Shown here piece by piece: positions 51,732-61,900 of a stretch of 64,000 bases of DNA. The stretch is from JANQIV01 sp050117315 (GTDB lineage: Bacteria > Bacteroidota > Ignavibacteria > Ignavibacteriales > Melioribacteraceae). The notes under the pieces were generated by a model. That model made no database searches. It saw only the letters and a program-made list of their open reading frames with translations, and had not been told where the DNA came from. The stretch is from the NCBI GenBank assembly GCA_050117315.1, contig JASFMY010000005.1, positions 39,326 to 103,325 of the forward strand, given 5' to 3'. Every line of letters starts with the position of its first letter. Within the stretch, counting starts at the first letter, position 1. The translations under genes and the position numbers were made by a program.

Positions 51732-54253
51732 TGAAAAGGCTTTCTTTTACAACTCTATTATTAATTATAATTTTTTTAATACCGGCAAACCGGGTGATAC
51801 TTTCCCAGCAATTAGTCCAAAGTTTTATAGAAGGAAATATAAGCGGGGGTGAACAGAGATTTGGCCGGTCGCTTTCCTCAGCCGGGGATGTTAATGGTGA
51901 CGGTTACGATGATGTTATTGTTGCGGCATACGAATATAAAAACTCCACTGGCTGCGCTTATATTTTTTATGGCGGCTCAAGCATGGATAATACAGGGGAT
52001 GTTATTATTACCGGGGAGAGTGAAGGGGATTACTTTGGCTGGTCGGTTTCCACTGCCGGAGATGTTAATAATGACGGTAAAGATGATTTTATTATCGGGG
52101 CATACGGACATGCCAACAATAGAGGACGTGTCTATATTTTTTTCGGGGATAGCAGTTTATCTTCCAGCATGAATGCTGATGATGCGGATGTTATCATTGC
52201 CTCGGAAAACGGAAGTAATTCTTTTGGCATATCGGTTTCCCACGCCGGGGATGTTAATGGTGATAATATTGATGATGTTATTGTCGGGGCATCATATTAT
52301 TCAAGCGGTACAGGTCGTGCTTATGTGTTTTACGGTGGCAGTTTATCTTCTGGTATTGATGCCGATAGCGCGGATGTTATCGTTGAACCGTCAAGTTATG
52401 GTAATTCTTTTGGTTGTTCTGTTTCTTCGGCCGGGGATGTTAACGGTGATAATATAGATGATGTTATTGTCGGGGCAGAAGGATATTCCGGCTATACCGG
52501 GCGTGCTTATATTTTTTACGGTGGTTCAAATATGGATAATACAGCGGATGTTACTATTACCGGAGGAAGTTCAGAATTTTATTTTGGCCATTCGGTTTCC
52601 TATGCCGGGAATGTTAATAATGATAGTTACGATGATGTTATAGTTGGAGCATACGGATATGACCACAATAGAGGCCGTGCTTTTATTTTTTACGGCGGCA
52701 GCAGTTTATCAGGAAGTTATCCTGCTTCTTCTGCAGATGTTATCATTAGCGGGGAAAATAGAGATGATTACTTTGGTTGTTCGGTTTCTTCGGCTGGTGA
52801 TGTTAACGGTGATAATATAGATGATGTTATTGTCGGGGCGGAAGGATATTCCAACTATACCGGGCGTGCTTATATTTTTTACGGCGGTTCAAGTATGGAT
52901 GATACAGCGGATGTCATTATTACCGGGAGAAGTACATATTATTATTTCGGCCATTCTGTTTCCTACGCCGGCAATATTAATAATGATAATTACGATGATG
53001 TTATTATAGGAGAATACAAATATTACTACGAGAGAGGCCGTGCTTATATTTTTTACGGAAGCAATAGTTTATCCGGAAACTTTGATGCTTCTTCGGCGAA
53101 TGTAACCATTACCGGGGAAAATGACGGTGATCATTTTGGCTGGTCTGTTTCCTACGCCGGGGATGTTAATGGTGATAATATAGATGATGTTATTGTTGGA
53201 GCACCCGAATATAACTACGAGAATGGCCGTGCTTATATTTTTTACGGCGGTTCAAGTATATATACGGCAGATGTTAAGATTACCGGAATAAATACAAGTA
53301 ATCAATTCGGCTATTCTGTTTCCTACGCCGGGAATATTAATAATGATAGTTACGATGATTTTATCGTTGGGACAATCGGATATTACGCTCCCGGCCGTGC
53401 TTATATTTTTCACGGGAGTAGTAGTTTATCCTCATCCATCAGTTCTTCTTCGGCAAATATTGTAATTACCGGGGAAAATGGAGATGATAAGTTTGGCAAT
53501 TCTGTTTCCTACGCCGGGGATGTTAATAATGACGGTTACGATGATATTATAATCGGGGCTCCCAATTATCCGCTTAACGGCCAAACATACATTTATTCAG
53601 ACAACAACGCCCCAATGCCCGTAGAATTAACCTCATTTACCGCTCGTTTCGACAAACTCAACGACCAGCAAAATTGTGTTGTTCTTAACTGGCAGACTGC
53701 AACGGAAGTAAATAATTACGGTTTTGAAATAGAACGTAACACCCCCCTTCAATCCCCCCTCGAGGGGGGAATGTCGGAGACAAGGGGGGTGTGGGAAACC
53801 CTCGCTTTCATAAACGGTCACGGCAACAGCAACTCGCCTAAGTCTTACAACTTTACAGATAAAACCGTTACAGAAGGTAAATATCAATACAGGCTAAAAC
53901 AAATTGACTTTGACGGGTCATTCGAATTTTCTAACACCGTAGAGATTTCTTTCATAAACTCTCAAACACTGCCGGCTGAATTTGAATTATTCCAAAACTA
54001 CCCTAACCCGTTTAATCCAACAACAGCTATACAATATTCAATGCCGGAAACTGGATTAGTTTCATTAAGGATTTATAATTTATTAGGACAAGAAGTAAAA
54101 ACTCTCGTATCAAAAGAACAAACAGCGGGTGTTTATAATGTTCAATGGAATGGAGAAAATAATGTTGGACAAAAAGTTACATCCGGTATTTATATATATA
54201 GAATAGAATCAGGCAAGTTCGTTGACTCTAAAAAATTAGTATTGCTTAAATAA
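51731..54253 (+). CDS. Secreted FG-GAP (integrin-like) repeat protein with T9SS sorting domain
   Basis: The product is 840 residues. It has a signal peptide (LLLIIIFLIPANRVILSQQ) then ten FG-GAP repeats of ~60 residues of the pattern SSAGDVNGDNIDDVIVGA, with calcium-binding D-x-N-x-D/G-x-x-D loops. After ~residue 635 comes a beta-sandwich start (PVELTSFTARFD, VLNWQTATEVNNYGFEIER) and a C-terminal Por sorting domain (LFQNYPNPFNPTTAIQY, VTSGIYIYRIESG). It should be a surface or released adhesin-like protein. A G/C-rich hairpin is coded in frame at 53739-53792. Its C-terminal domain differs from those of the two neighbouring secreted proteins. Confidence 0.92.
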   Translation: MKRLSFTTLLLIIIFLIPANRVILSQQLVQSFIEGNISGGEQRFGRSLSSAGDVNGDGYDDVIVAAYEYKNSTGCAYIFYGGSSMDNTGDVIITGESEGDYFGWSVSTAGDVNNDGKDDFIIGAYGHANNRGRVYIFFGDSSLSSSMNADDADVIIASENGSNSFGISVSHAGDVNGDNIDDVIVGASYYSSGTGRAYVFYGGSLSSGIDADSADVIVEPSSYGNSFGCSVSSAGDVNGDNIDDVIVGAEGYSGYTGRAYIFYGGSNMDNTADVTITGGSSEFYFGHSVSYAGNVNNDSYDDVIVGAYGYDHNRGRAFIFYGGSSLSGSYPASSADVIISGENRDDYFGCSVSSAGDVNGDNIDDVIVGAEGYSNYTGRAYIFYGGSSMDDTADVIITGRSTYYYFGHSVSYAGNINNDNYDDVIIGEYKYYYERGRAYIFYGSNSLSGNFDASSANVTITGENDGDHFGWSVSYAGDVNGDNIDDVIVGAPEYNYENGRAYIFYGGSSIYTADVKITGINTSNQFGYSVSYAGNINNDSYDDFIVGTIGYYAPGRAYIFHGSSSLSSSISSSSANIVITGENGDDKFGNSVSYAGDVNNDGYDDIIIGAPNYPLNGQTYIYSDNNAPMPVELTSFTARFDKLNDQQNCVVLNWQTATEVNNYGFEIERNTPLQSPLEGGMSETRGVWETLAFINGHGNSNSPKSYNFTDKTVTEGKYQYRLKQIDFDGSFEFSNTVEISFINSQTLPAEFELFQNYPNPFNPTTAIQYSMPETGLVSLRIYNLLGQEVKTLVSKEQTAGVYNVQWNGENNVGQKVTSGIYIYRIESGKFVDSKKLVLLK
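53739..53792. repeat. G/C-rich nested hairpin inside a coding region
   Basis: Inner palindrome CCCCCCTCGAGGGGGG (53754-53769) and outer arms ACACCCCCCTT/AAGGGGGGTGT. In frame it codes TPLQSPLEGGMSETRGVW. The same protein position in the paralogue (61658-61710) has another G/C hairpin with a different sequence. Confidence 0.8.
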
Positions 54254-54766
54254 TTTAACAAGCAATACCGAGCAATTTGTTATTAACTTAAAAATTAGGA
54301 ATCAAAAAAAATGTCAAAATTATTTTATGCTATATATACACAAGCCAAATTGGTTTTGGGATTTTGCCATAAAGTCCTCTCTTTTTAAGACCTGCCCGCC
54401 GTACGAGACTTTGGGAGGCGGGGAGGATTTAGGTGAGTTTTAAATAAAAACAAAATACCAAAACCAATTTGCAACAAGTATACATAACGTTATTTTTACT
54501 AGTAGTTGGTTCAGCCATAATAGCTTGCCAATCATCTTTTTTTTAAGAATTAATTTAGGAGTAAAGATTGCAGATGCGGCTTTTACTTTTTATATTAATA
54601 AGTCACGTTACGCAAATTGTATTGTATTAATCATAATCCTAATCTTAATCATAATCTTCTTTATCTTTTTTTAGAGTATGATTAGGATTAAGAGTAAGAA
54701 TTCCCTGCGTAAGGTGAGTTAATAAAACTAAATAATAATTGAAAGAAATTAGCATCCGGAGGTTAT
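54254..54766. other. Intergenic region with R1 repeat and a long inverted repeat
   Basis: This is 513 bp without a gene. It contains R1 copy 2 (54335-54482) and an imperfect inverted repeat (54602-54715): CGTTACGCA and TGCGTAAGG outside, and ATAATCCTAATCTTAATC pairing with GATTAGGATTAAGAGT inside. A GGAGG at 54759-54763 is the ribosome site of the next gene. Confidence 0.6.
54335..54482. repeat. R1 dispersed inverted repeat, copy 2 (with insertion)
   Basis: It has the same ends as copies 1 and 3 (TATACACAAGCCAAATTGG ... GCAACAAGTATA). The central hairpin has gained about 30 bases (CCTGCCCGCC...GGGAGGCGGGG) compared with the 114-116 bp copies, itself a G/C hairpin. Confidence 0.85.
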
Positions 54767-57700
54767 ATGCTATTCCGAAAATGTTTACTGATTTTGTTAA
54801 CAGTTTTTACAACAACATCTTTCTGCCAAAACTTATTAAAAAATTATTCAAATAATCTTAAAGAAACTCAAGTTTCAGGAACTGCTTTAACAGATGTATT
54901 TTTGAATAATTATCAATTATCATTAACAACAGATTTTTCAATTGTTTATCCAACACAAACAGACACGTTTCTTGTTGGTGAAAAAATTAATCCAATTATA
55001 ACACTTCCAACTGATATAATAATATCGCCCATTATTCCGTCAATTGCAGACTGGTATACAGAATATACTATTGATGATGGAGCAACTTGGATAAAAGCTG
55101 ATAAATTAAATAGTTACAGCTTTGGTATTGAGTTTACAATTCCGGCAGAAGTTACGGATCAATGTAAGTTAAAAGTGACTCTAGAATATTACAATGAGCC
55201 ATCAACTACAGTAACAAAATCTGCAATAAGTGAACCATTTACAATAATTAAACCGGAAGGTGACTGGGAATTATTTACCGGGACAATTGCTGAAACTTGT
55301 AAAAAAGTAAATGAATTTGCTGAAGATAGTGATAATAATATATGGGCTGCAACGGGTGAATTTAGTAATAGTAATCCCTATGAATATTCAAGTGGATTAT
55401 TGAAATATGACGGAACAGATTGGAATATATACGATACTACAAATTCACCTTTACCATCTAACTATATATCATCAGTTTGTATTGATTCCTCCGGTAATAT
55501 TTGGATTGGTACATGGCCTACAGTTAATGAATCGACATTAGAAGAAACTGGGGGATTAGTAAAATTTGATGGTACAAACTGGACGGTTTACGATCTGGAT
55601 AATTCAGATTTACCGTCACTATGGATTTCTCATGTTGAAACTGATCATAATGGTGATATTTGGGTTGCTTCTAGTAATGAACATCCTTTAGCTACTACTA
55701 GTGATATCGTTTATCATATTTCAAAATTTGATGGAACTAATAACTGGGAAGTTACAGACAACTCAACGGTTACTGCTCTATCTTATGTAACTGATATTGA
55801 ATTTGATAATAATGGAAATATGTGGTTAGCTACCGGTGTTTCCGATTTAATTTATGCACTGGCGTTAGGTGATCAGGCTAATGGAATTATTAAATACGAT
55901 GGCAGCAGTTGGGAAGTATATAAGACCAGTAATTGTGATTTATCCGGAAACAGTGTTTTTGATCTGGAATTTGACAGCAATGGAGATTTATTTGTATCGT
56001 CGTATGATTCAGACGGAAGTATTACTGGAACATCTCTACTTCAAAAGTTTGACGGAAGTCAGTGGAGCGAAGTATACTCTCCAACCATAAGCACTGTTGC
56101 AGGCATTTCAATATCTATAGAAATATTAGGAAAAATTCAATTTGATAATAACCAAAATTTATTATTTAGCAGCTTATGCATGTCAATGGATGGATCAGGC
56201 AATTATCAATTCACTTCCAAGTTATACTATTTCAGTGATACTGATTCAATTTTTTATACTTCAACAAATTCTGATATACCAGAGGGTGTAGTGCAAGCAA
56301 TTGGTATTGACCATAATGGCCATAGGTGGTTAGGAACTATTGAAATGGATTTTGGTAGTTCATTTACTTATAATGATTCTCATATAGCTATGCTGCAATT
56401 AGACGATGATACCAATAATGATCCAAATCCGCCTAATATAGGAGAAGTAATTTTTACAATTGGTTCGGAAACCACATTTAATGGTGCCATGGTTACAGTA
56501 CCTGTTAATCTTCAATTAGGCACTGAAACATCAATTGAACCATATACACTAAGCGGTAAACTGAGGTATGATAATAGTAAATTAAGTTTTAATTCTGCCT
56601 CTTCCGGGAGTGCTGGTATATTGAATTCTTCAAACTGGTCTTGTACCGGTTATTCTACAATACCCGGAGAAATTGATTTTATCTTAAGCGGATACACTCC
56701 AATTGCTGAAGACGGCTTGATGTTTCAAATTAATTTTACCGTTGCTGATCAAAATCCCGGTTCTACCGAAGTATACGGCAATATTTCCGAGTGGAAACTC
56801 AATTATACCAGCTCAATAGTAACAGAAATTAATAGCGGTACCATAACGTATACAGCTCCATCAGGAGAGTCTACCTTACGTGGAGATGCATCGATGGATT
56901 TCAAAGTTGATGCAGAGGATATAACAGTTATTACAAATCATCTCTATTTGGGCACTGCTCTTTCAGCACAGGCAAAAATAAATGCCGATGCCGATTTAGA
57001 CGGTTCCGTTACTCTGAATGATGCTACTGCAATCGCATTGTATATTGGACTAGGTAGCTGGTCAACCGGTACAGCACTGTTACCGGCAACCTCATCGTCA
57101 GTTTCTATTCCAACTGTTGAATACCCAAGTGATAATTTAATATTATTGCCAATCGAGATTAATAAAGCTGAAAATGTTCGTTCATTTAATCTATTTGTAG
57201 AATATGATCCGGAACAAATTACATTTCAAAATTTTTCTACTAATCTTAAAGAAGATGAAGGATTTTATATAAATGCAGCAGAAATTTCTCCAGGTAAAAC
57301 ACAATTTTCATTCTGTTCTGCTCAATTAGTCAATCAAGAATTTGAGTTAGGTAAAATTGCGCTGAAAGGTTGTGATGATTCAATTCCTACAGGAACAACA
57401 ATAAAAACTGAATATAAAGTTAACGATGGAGAAACTAAAAACGGTCAAGAAATAACCTTGGAGATTACTGGAATTAAGGACGAGGGTAGTAATGTTATTG
57501 AAAACTATCAATTATTCCAAAACTACCCTAACCCGTTTAATCCAACAACTACTATAAAATTCGCACTTCCCTCTTCTTCACAAGGGGGAGCGAGGGTGAG
57601 GTTAGTAGTCTACAACTCACTCGGGCAGCAAGTTGCAACCCTTGTGGATGAACAAAAAGCGCCGGGATTCTACGAAATAAAATTTGACGGAAGCAATCTT

Positions 57701-57775
57701 TCAAGCGGTATTTATTTCTATAAATTAACCTGTGATAACTTTACACAAACTAAAAAACTGCTGCTATTGAAATAA
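54767..57775 (+). CDS. Secreted propeller-cohesin-dockerin protein with T9SS sorting domain
   Basis: The product is 1,002 residues with a signal peptide (LLILLTVFTTTSFCQN). Residues ~45-165 are an Ig-like domain. Residues ~165-550 hold two-component-regulator-type propeller blades (YISSVCIDSSGNIWIGTW, GDIWVASSNE, NMWLATGV, RWLGTIEM). A cohesin-like domain follows at ~565-700 (SGKLRYDNSKLSFNSASS), then a dockerin type I pair at ~705-765 (LRGDASMDFKVDAEDITVI and INADADLDGSVTLNDATAI), and a second cohesin-like stretch (SFNLFVEYDPEQITFQNF). It ends in a Por sorting domain. Having cohesin and dockerin modules in one chain suggests self-assembly at the surface. It is a single gene between the two FG-GAP modules. 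Confidence 0.9.
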   Translation: MLFRKCLLILLTVFTTTSFCQNLLKNYSNNLKETQVSGTALTDVFLNNYQLSLTTDFSIVYPTQTDTFLVGEKINPIITLPTDIIISPIIPSIADWYTEYTIDDGATWIKADKLNSYSFGIEFTIPAEVTDQCKLKVTLEYYNEPSTTVTKSAISEPFTIIKPEGDWELFTGTIAETCKKVNEFAEDSDNNIWAATGEFSNSNPYEYSSGLLKYDGTDWNIYDTTNSPLPSNYISSVCIDSSGNIWIGTWPTVNESTLEETGGLVKFDGTNWTVYDLDNSDLPSLWISHVETDHNGDIWVASSNEHPLATTSDIVYHISKFDGTNNWEVTDNSTVTALSYVTDIEFDNNGNMWLATGVSDLIYALALGDQANGIIKYDGSSWEVYKTSNCDLSGNSVFDLEFDSNGDLFVSSYDSDGSITGTSLLQKFDGSQWSEVYSPTISTVAGISISIEILGKIQFDNNQNLLFSSLCMSMDGSGNYQFTSKLYYFSDTDSIFYTSTNSDIPEGVVQAIGIDHNGHRWLGTIEMDFGSSFTYNDSHIAMLQLDDDTNNDPNPPNIGEVIFTIGSETTFNGAMVTVPVNLQLGTETSIEPYTLSGKLRYDNSKLSFNSASSGSAGILNSSNWSCTGYSTIPGEIDFILSGYTPIAEDGLMFQINFTVADQNPGSTEVYGNISEWKLNYTSSIVTEINSGTITYTAPSGESTLRGDASMDFKVDAEDITVITNHLYLGTALSAQAKINADADLDGSVTLNDATAIALYIGLGSWSTGTALLPATSSSVSIPTVEYPSDNLILLPIEINKAENVRSFNLFVEYDPEQITFQNFSTNLKEDEGFYINAAEISPGKTQFSFCSAQLVNQEFELGKIALKGCDDSIPTGTTIKTEYKVNDGETKNGQEITLEITGIKDEGSNVIENYQLFQNYPNPFNPTTTIKFALPSSSQGGARVRLVVYNSLGQQVATLVDEQKAPGFYEIKFDGSNLSSGIYFYKLTCDNFTQTKKLLLLK

Positions 57776-57808
57776 ATATTTTCCTAAATAAAATCATCAC
57801 TTTTTAGT

Positions 57809-57832
57809 AAGGGTTCAGAATGCTGAATCCTT
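57809..57832 (+). terminator. Possible terminator hairpin after the propeller-cohesin-dockerin gene
   Basis: AAGGGTTCAG, AATG, CTGAATCCTT: a 10-bp stem with one mismatch, 34 bases after the stop. No T tract follows, so termination would be weak. An identical hairpin is at 62205-62228 after the second FG-GAP gene. Confidence 0.45.
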
Positions 57833-58031
57833 GCATTCAAATTCACAATCCCGGCTCTCTTCACTCCCGTCTCCTTCACAAGGAGAGGGGCCGGGGGTGA
57901 GGTCGTTTGTCTCCCTAAAAATCAGCAACTCACTCGGGCACTTCGTGTTTATAAGTACGTAGTGACAACTCCCGCCAAAGGCGGGTAAGCATGAATTGCC
58001 ACTACAAATTCAGTAAACGACATTTTCCCGC

Positions 58032-58062
58032 CTTTAAAAATGAGTACCGGTACCTATATCAA
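58032..58062 (+). promoter_or_regulatory. ATGAGTACCGGTAC palindromic operator-like site 2
   Basis: CTTTAAAA followed by ATGAGTACCGGTACCTAT and ATCA, ending 63 bases before the second lipoprotein start. It is identical over the ~30-bp block to site 1. Confidence 0.75.
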
Positions 58063-58119
58063 CTTCCCTCCCTTAACTCTAATTTAATTATTTATTATAA
58101 TCATCTTTCAGGACACTAG

Positions 58120-58959
58120 ATGCAGATATACTTTTCTTCCGCCCAGGTAATACGACATATATTATTTTTCTTATCCGCCTCTTTATTATTTGTTAACTGT
58201 AATCAAAAAACCGGCTTAAACTCATTTAGAACTCCAAACGGTTCTATTCTTCAAACCAATACTTATCATCTTGAAATAAGCGATACGAATAAAATACTTA
58301 CAAAACTCAATGGTGTTTATTCTCTTAACACATTCGATGATTCTCTCATAACCAAAACAGATACAATATTTTACAAAACACCCCAGTCCGGTGAATACGA
58401 AAAAATATTCGGTCAAGTAGATCAAGAGGTTATTTACAACAGCAATAAAAATGTAAAAGAACATTTCCGTTTTGAAAACGGGAAAGTATTTCTTGCCGGT
58501 TATGCTTACGATAATGAAGAAAACCAATATACTAAATTCAATCCCCCGCTTATAATACTTCCCTCTGCTGATACAAAAATTGATACCGCTTTTTCCCAAA
58601 TGATGAAGTAGAATCAGCAAAAGAAAGAATTTGGAGAGGAATTAAATACCAAATCAATTATAAAACTATTGAAGAAAGGAAAGATACAAATAGAAGGTGT
58701 TCAAGAAGAGTTTTACTTATACGAGCTTACAATACAACAAGACACGAAAATAAATTACGGCGAACAAGGTTTAATATTACCCGATGCCGTAACTATTAAA
58801 AGCAGCCTCCTTTATATAAAAGGCAAAGGCTTAATAGCAGAATGGGGCAAAAAAATAAAACAAACAGCAAAAAAAATGAATAATGGTGAACCGGCAAGAG
58901 AACCATATTTGGAACTGAATATATATTATAAAATAAATAATGAAGGAACAGAAAAATGA
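58120..58959 (+). pseudogene. Paralogous lipoprotein gene interrupted by an amber codon
   Basis: The frame of 280 codons is continuous except for TAG at 58609-58611. The intact paralogue has Trp in the same place (LMMKWNPRKK versus QMMK-stop-NQQKK), so one G-to-A change in TGG explains it. The signal (ILFFLSASLLFVNC) and all other blocks are conserved, for example YGEQGLILPDAVTIKSSLLY. The 3' part could be re-initiated at 58669. The stop shares ATGA with the following FG-GAP gene. Either the gene is recently dead or the stop is suppressed. Confidence 0.9.
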
Positions 58960-61900
58960 AAAGGCTTTCTTTTTTAATACTATTATTAGTTATAACATTT
59001 TTAATACCGGCAAACCGGGTAATATTTGCACAACAATTAGTACAAAGTTTTATAGAAGTAAATAATACTAATGGGATCGCAGATTTTTTCGGCTGCTCAG
59101 TCGCCTCTGCCGGTGATGTTAATGGGGACGGGATAGGTGATATTATTGTTGGAGCACATTCATATTCTCTTTGGACCACACGGGCTTATATTTTTTATGG
59201 CGGGGCAGCTATGGATGGTACTCCGGATGTTATTATAACAAGAGAAGATACAGGTGAGCATTTTGGCTGGTCGGTTTCTTCTGCCGGTGATGTAAATAAT
59301 GATAATATAGATGATGTTATTGTTGGAGCGCAATACTATTCCAGCTCTACCGGCCGTGTTTATATTTTTTATGGGAGCAGTACTTTATCTTACAATATTG
59401 ATGCTGCTGATGCTGATGTTATTATTACCGGGGAAAACGAATATGATTATTTTGGCAGCTCAATCGCTAGTATCGGTGATGTAAATAACGATAATATTGA
59501 TGATATTATTGTTGGGGCAAATTATTATTCCAACGGCGATGGTCCCGGCTGTACTTATATTTTTTACGGGGGCAGCTTAAATTCTACAATTGCTGCTTCT
59601 TCCGCTAATGTTATTATTACCGGGGAAACTGACGGTGATTGTTTTGGTTATTCGGTTTCTTGCGCCGGGGATGTTAACGGTGATAACAAAAATGATTTTA
59701 TTATTGGAACACCCGTATATTCCAGCGGTACCGGCTGTGCTTATATTTTTTACGGGGGTAATTTAGACTCTACAATTGCCGCTTCTTCCGCTAATGTTAT
59801 TATCACCGGTGAAAATGAAGGTAATTATTTTGGTCTTGCGGTTTCTTATGCCGGGGATGTTAATGATGATGATATAGATGATATTATCATCGGAACTAGA
59901 GAATATTCCCACGCTACCGGCCGGGCATATGTTTTTTACGGGGGCAATTTAGACCCTACAATTTCTGCTTCTTCCGCGGATGTTATCATCACAGGTGAAA
60001 ATGAATATTATGAGTTTGCTTATTCAGTCTCTTATGCCGGGGATGTTAATGGTGACGATATAGACGATATTATTGTTGGAGAACGCTACTATAATTACAG
60101 TGATGGCCGGGCATGTATCTATTACGGGGGCAGTTTAGATTCTACAATTACTGCTTCTTCCGCGGATGTTATTATCAACAGCGGAGAAGATGAAATATAC
60201 TTTGGTTGTTCGGTTTCTTACGCGGGAGATATAAACGGCGATGATATAGATGATGTTATTGTTGGGGCACGAGGAAATTTCGGTCATTGCGGTCAGGCAT
60301 ATATTTATTACGGAAGTTCAAGTATGGATAACACTCCGGATATTAGCCTTGCAGGGAAAGGCGGGGATAATTCTTTTGGCTATTCCGTTGCCTATGCCGG
60401 GGATGTTAATGGTGATAATATTGATGATATTATTGTCGGAGCGCCTGGATATTCCAACAATACCGGCCGTGCTTACATTTTCTACGGTGGTTCAAGTATG
60501 GATAATACAGCCGATGTTATTATTACCGGGGAAAATGAAGATGACGAATTTGGTTTTTCGGTTTCCTCCGCCGGGGATGTTAATGATGACGGTTACTATG
60601 ATGTTATTGTCGGGGTATATGAATATTCCAATAGAACCGGCCGTGCTTATATTTTTTGCGGGAATAGCAATTTATCTTCAACCATTAATGTTGCAGATGC
60701 TGATGTTATTATTACAGGGGAAAATTCTTATGATTATTTCGCCTATTCGGTTTCCTCTGCCGGGGATGTTAATGATGACGGTTACGATGATGTTATTGTC
60801 GGGGCATATGGATATTCCAACTATAGAGGCCGTTCTTATATTTTTTACGGCGGTGAAAATATGGATAATACTGCGGATGTTATCATTGATGCTACTGATA
60901 ATTTTGGCTGTTCGGTTTCTTACGCAGGAGATGTTAATAATGACGGTTACGATGATGTTATTATAGGGGCAGATTATTACTCCACCTATATCGGCCGTGC
61001 TTATATCTTTTATGGCGGTGAAAATATGGATAATACTGCGGATGTTACAATTGATGGAGAGAACTCTAATGATTATTTTGGCCGTTCGGTTTCTTACGCA
61101 GGAGATGTTAATAATGACGGTTACGATGATGTTATTGTTGGGACAGAAGAATATTCCAGCTCTACCGGCCGTGCTTATATTTTTTATGGCGCTGAAAATA
61201 TGGATAATGCGGCAGATGTTACAATTGATGGGGAAAATGCCGGTGATTATTTTGGCTGTTCGGTTTCCTATGCCGGGGATATAAATTATGACGGTTACGA
61301 TGATGTTATTGTTGGGGCAGATGAATATTCCAGTTCTACCGGCCGTGCTTATATTTTTTATGGCGCTGAAAATATGGATAATACAGCGGATATTACAATT
61401 GATGGGGGAAATGGTGATCATTTCGGCGTTTCGGTTTCCTACGCCGGTGATGTTAATAATGACGGTTACGATGATATTATAATCGGTGCGGATTATTCCG
61501 GCTCGGTCAATAACGGCAAAGTATACATTTATTCAGACGACAGCGCGCCGCTGCCGGTTGAATTAACCTCATTTACCGCAAACCTTTCTGATGATAAAGT
61601 AATCCTTAATTGGGAAACCGCAACGGAAGTAAATAGTTACGGTTTTGAAATTGAAAGAACCACCCCCGCCTCCGGCACCCCCTCCTTTGAAAGGGGGCTG
61701 GGGGGTGGTTGGAAAACTATCGCTTTCGTCAACGGTCACGGCAACAGCAACTCACCAAAGAGTTACAGCTTTATAGATAAAACTGCAAGGGAAGGAGTAT
61801 ATCAATACAGATTAAAACAAATTGACTTTGACGGAACTTACGAATTTTCTAACACCGTAGAGGTTTCTTTCATAAACTCTCAAACACTGCCGGCGGAATT

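Larger units (their letters stand above)
57776..58119. other. Intergenic region duplicated downstream of both secreted-protein genes
   Basis: 57776-57950 is ~90% identical to 62172-62345, including a hairpin (AAGGGTTCAG with CTGAATCCTT, 57809-57832) and a G/C hairpin (CCCGTCTCCTT...AAGGAGAGGGG). It ends with the operator-like site at 58032-58062. No gene is present. Confidence 0.7.

Noticed and set aside
51731..54253. Two separate genes because of the G/C stretch at 53739
   Set aside because: The frame is continuous and the protein domains on both sides align with the paralogue.
58222..58620. Minus-strand 132-codon frame
   Set aside because: It is antisense to the lipoprotein pseudogene, whose plus frame matches the paralogue at 50901.
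60250..61482. Long Met/Leu/Ile-rich frames inside the FG-GAP genes
   Set aside because: They are other-frame readings of the repeated FG-GAP DNA and have no start signals or plausible protein features.
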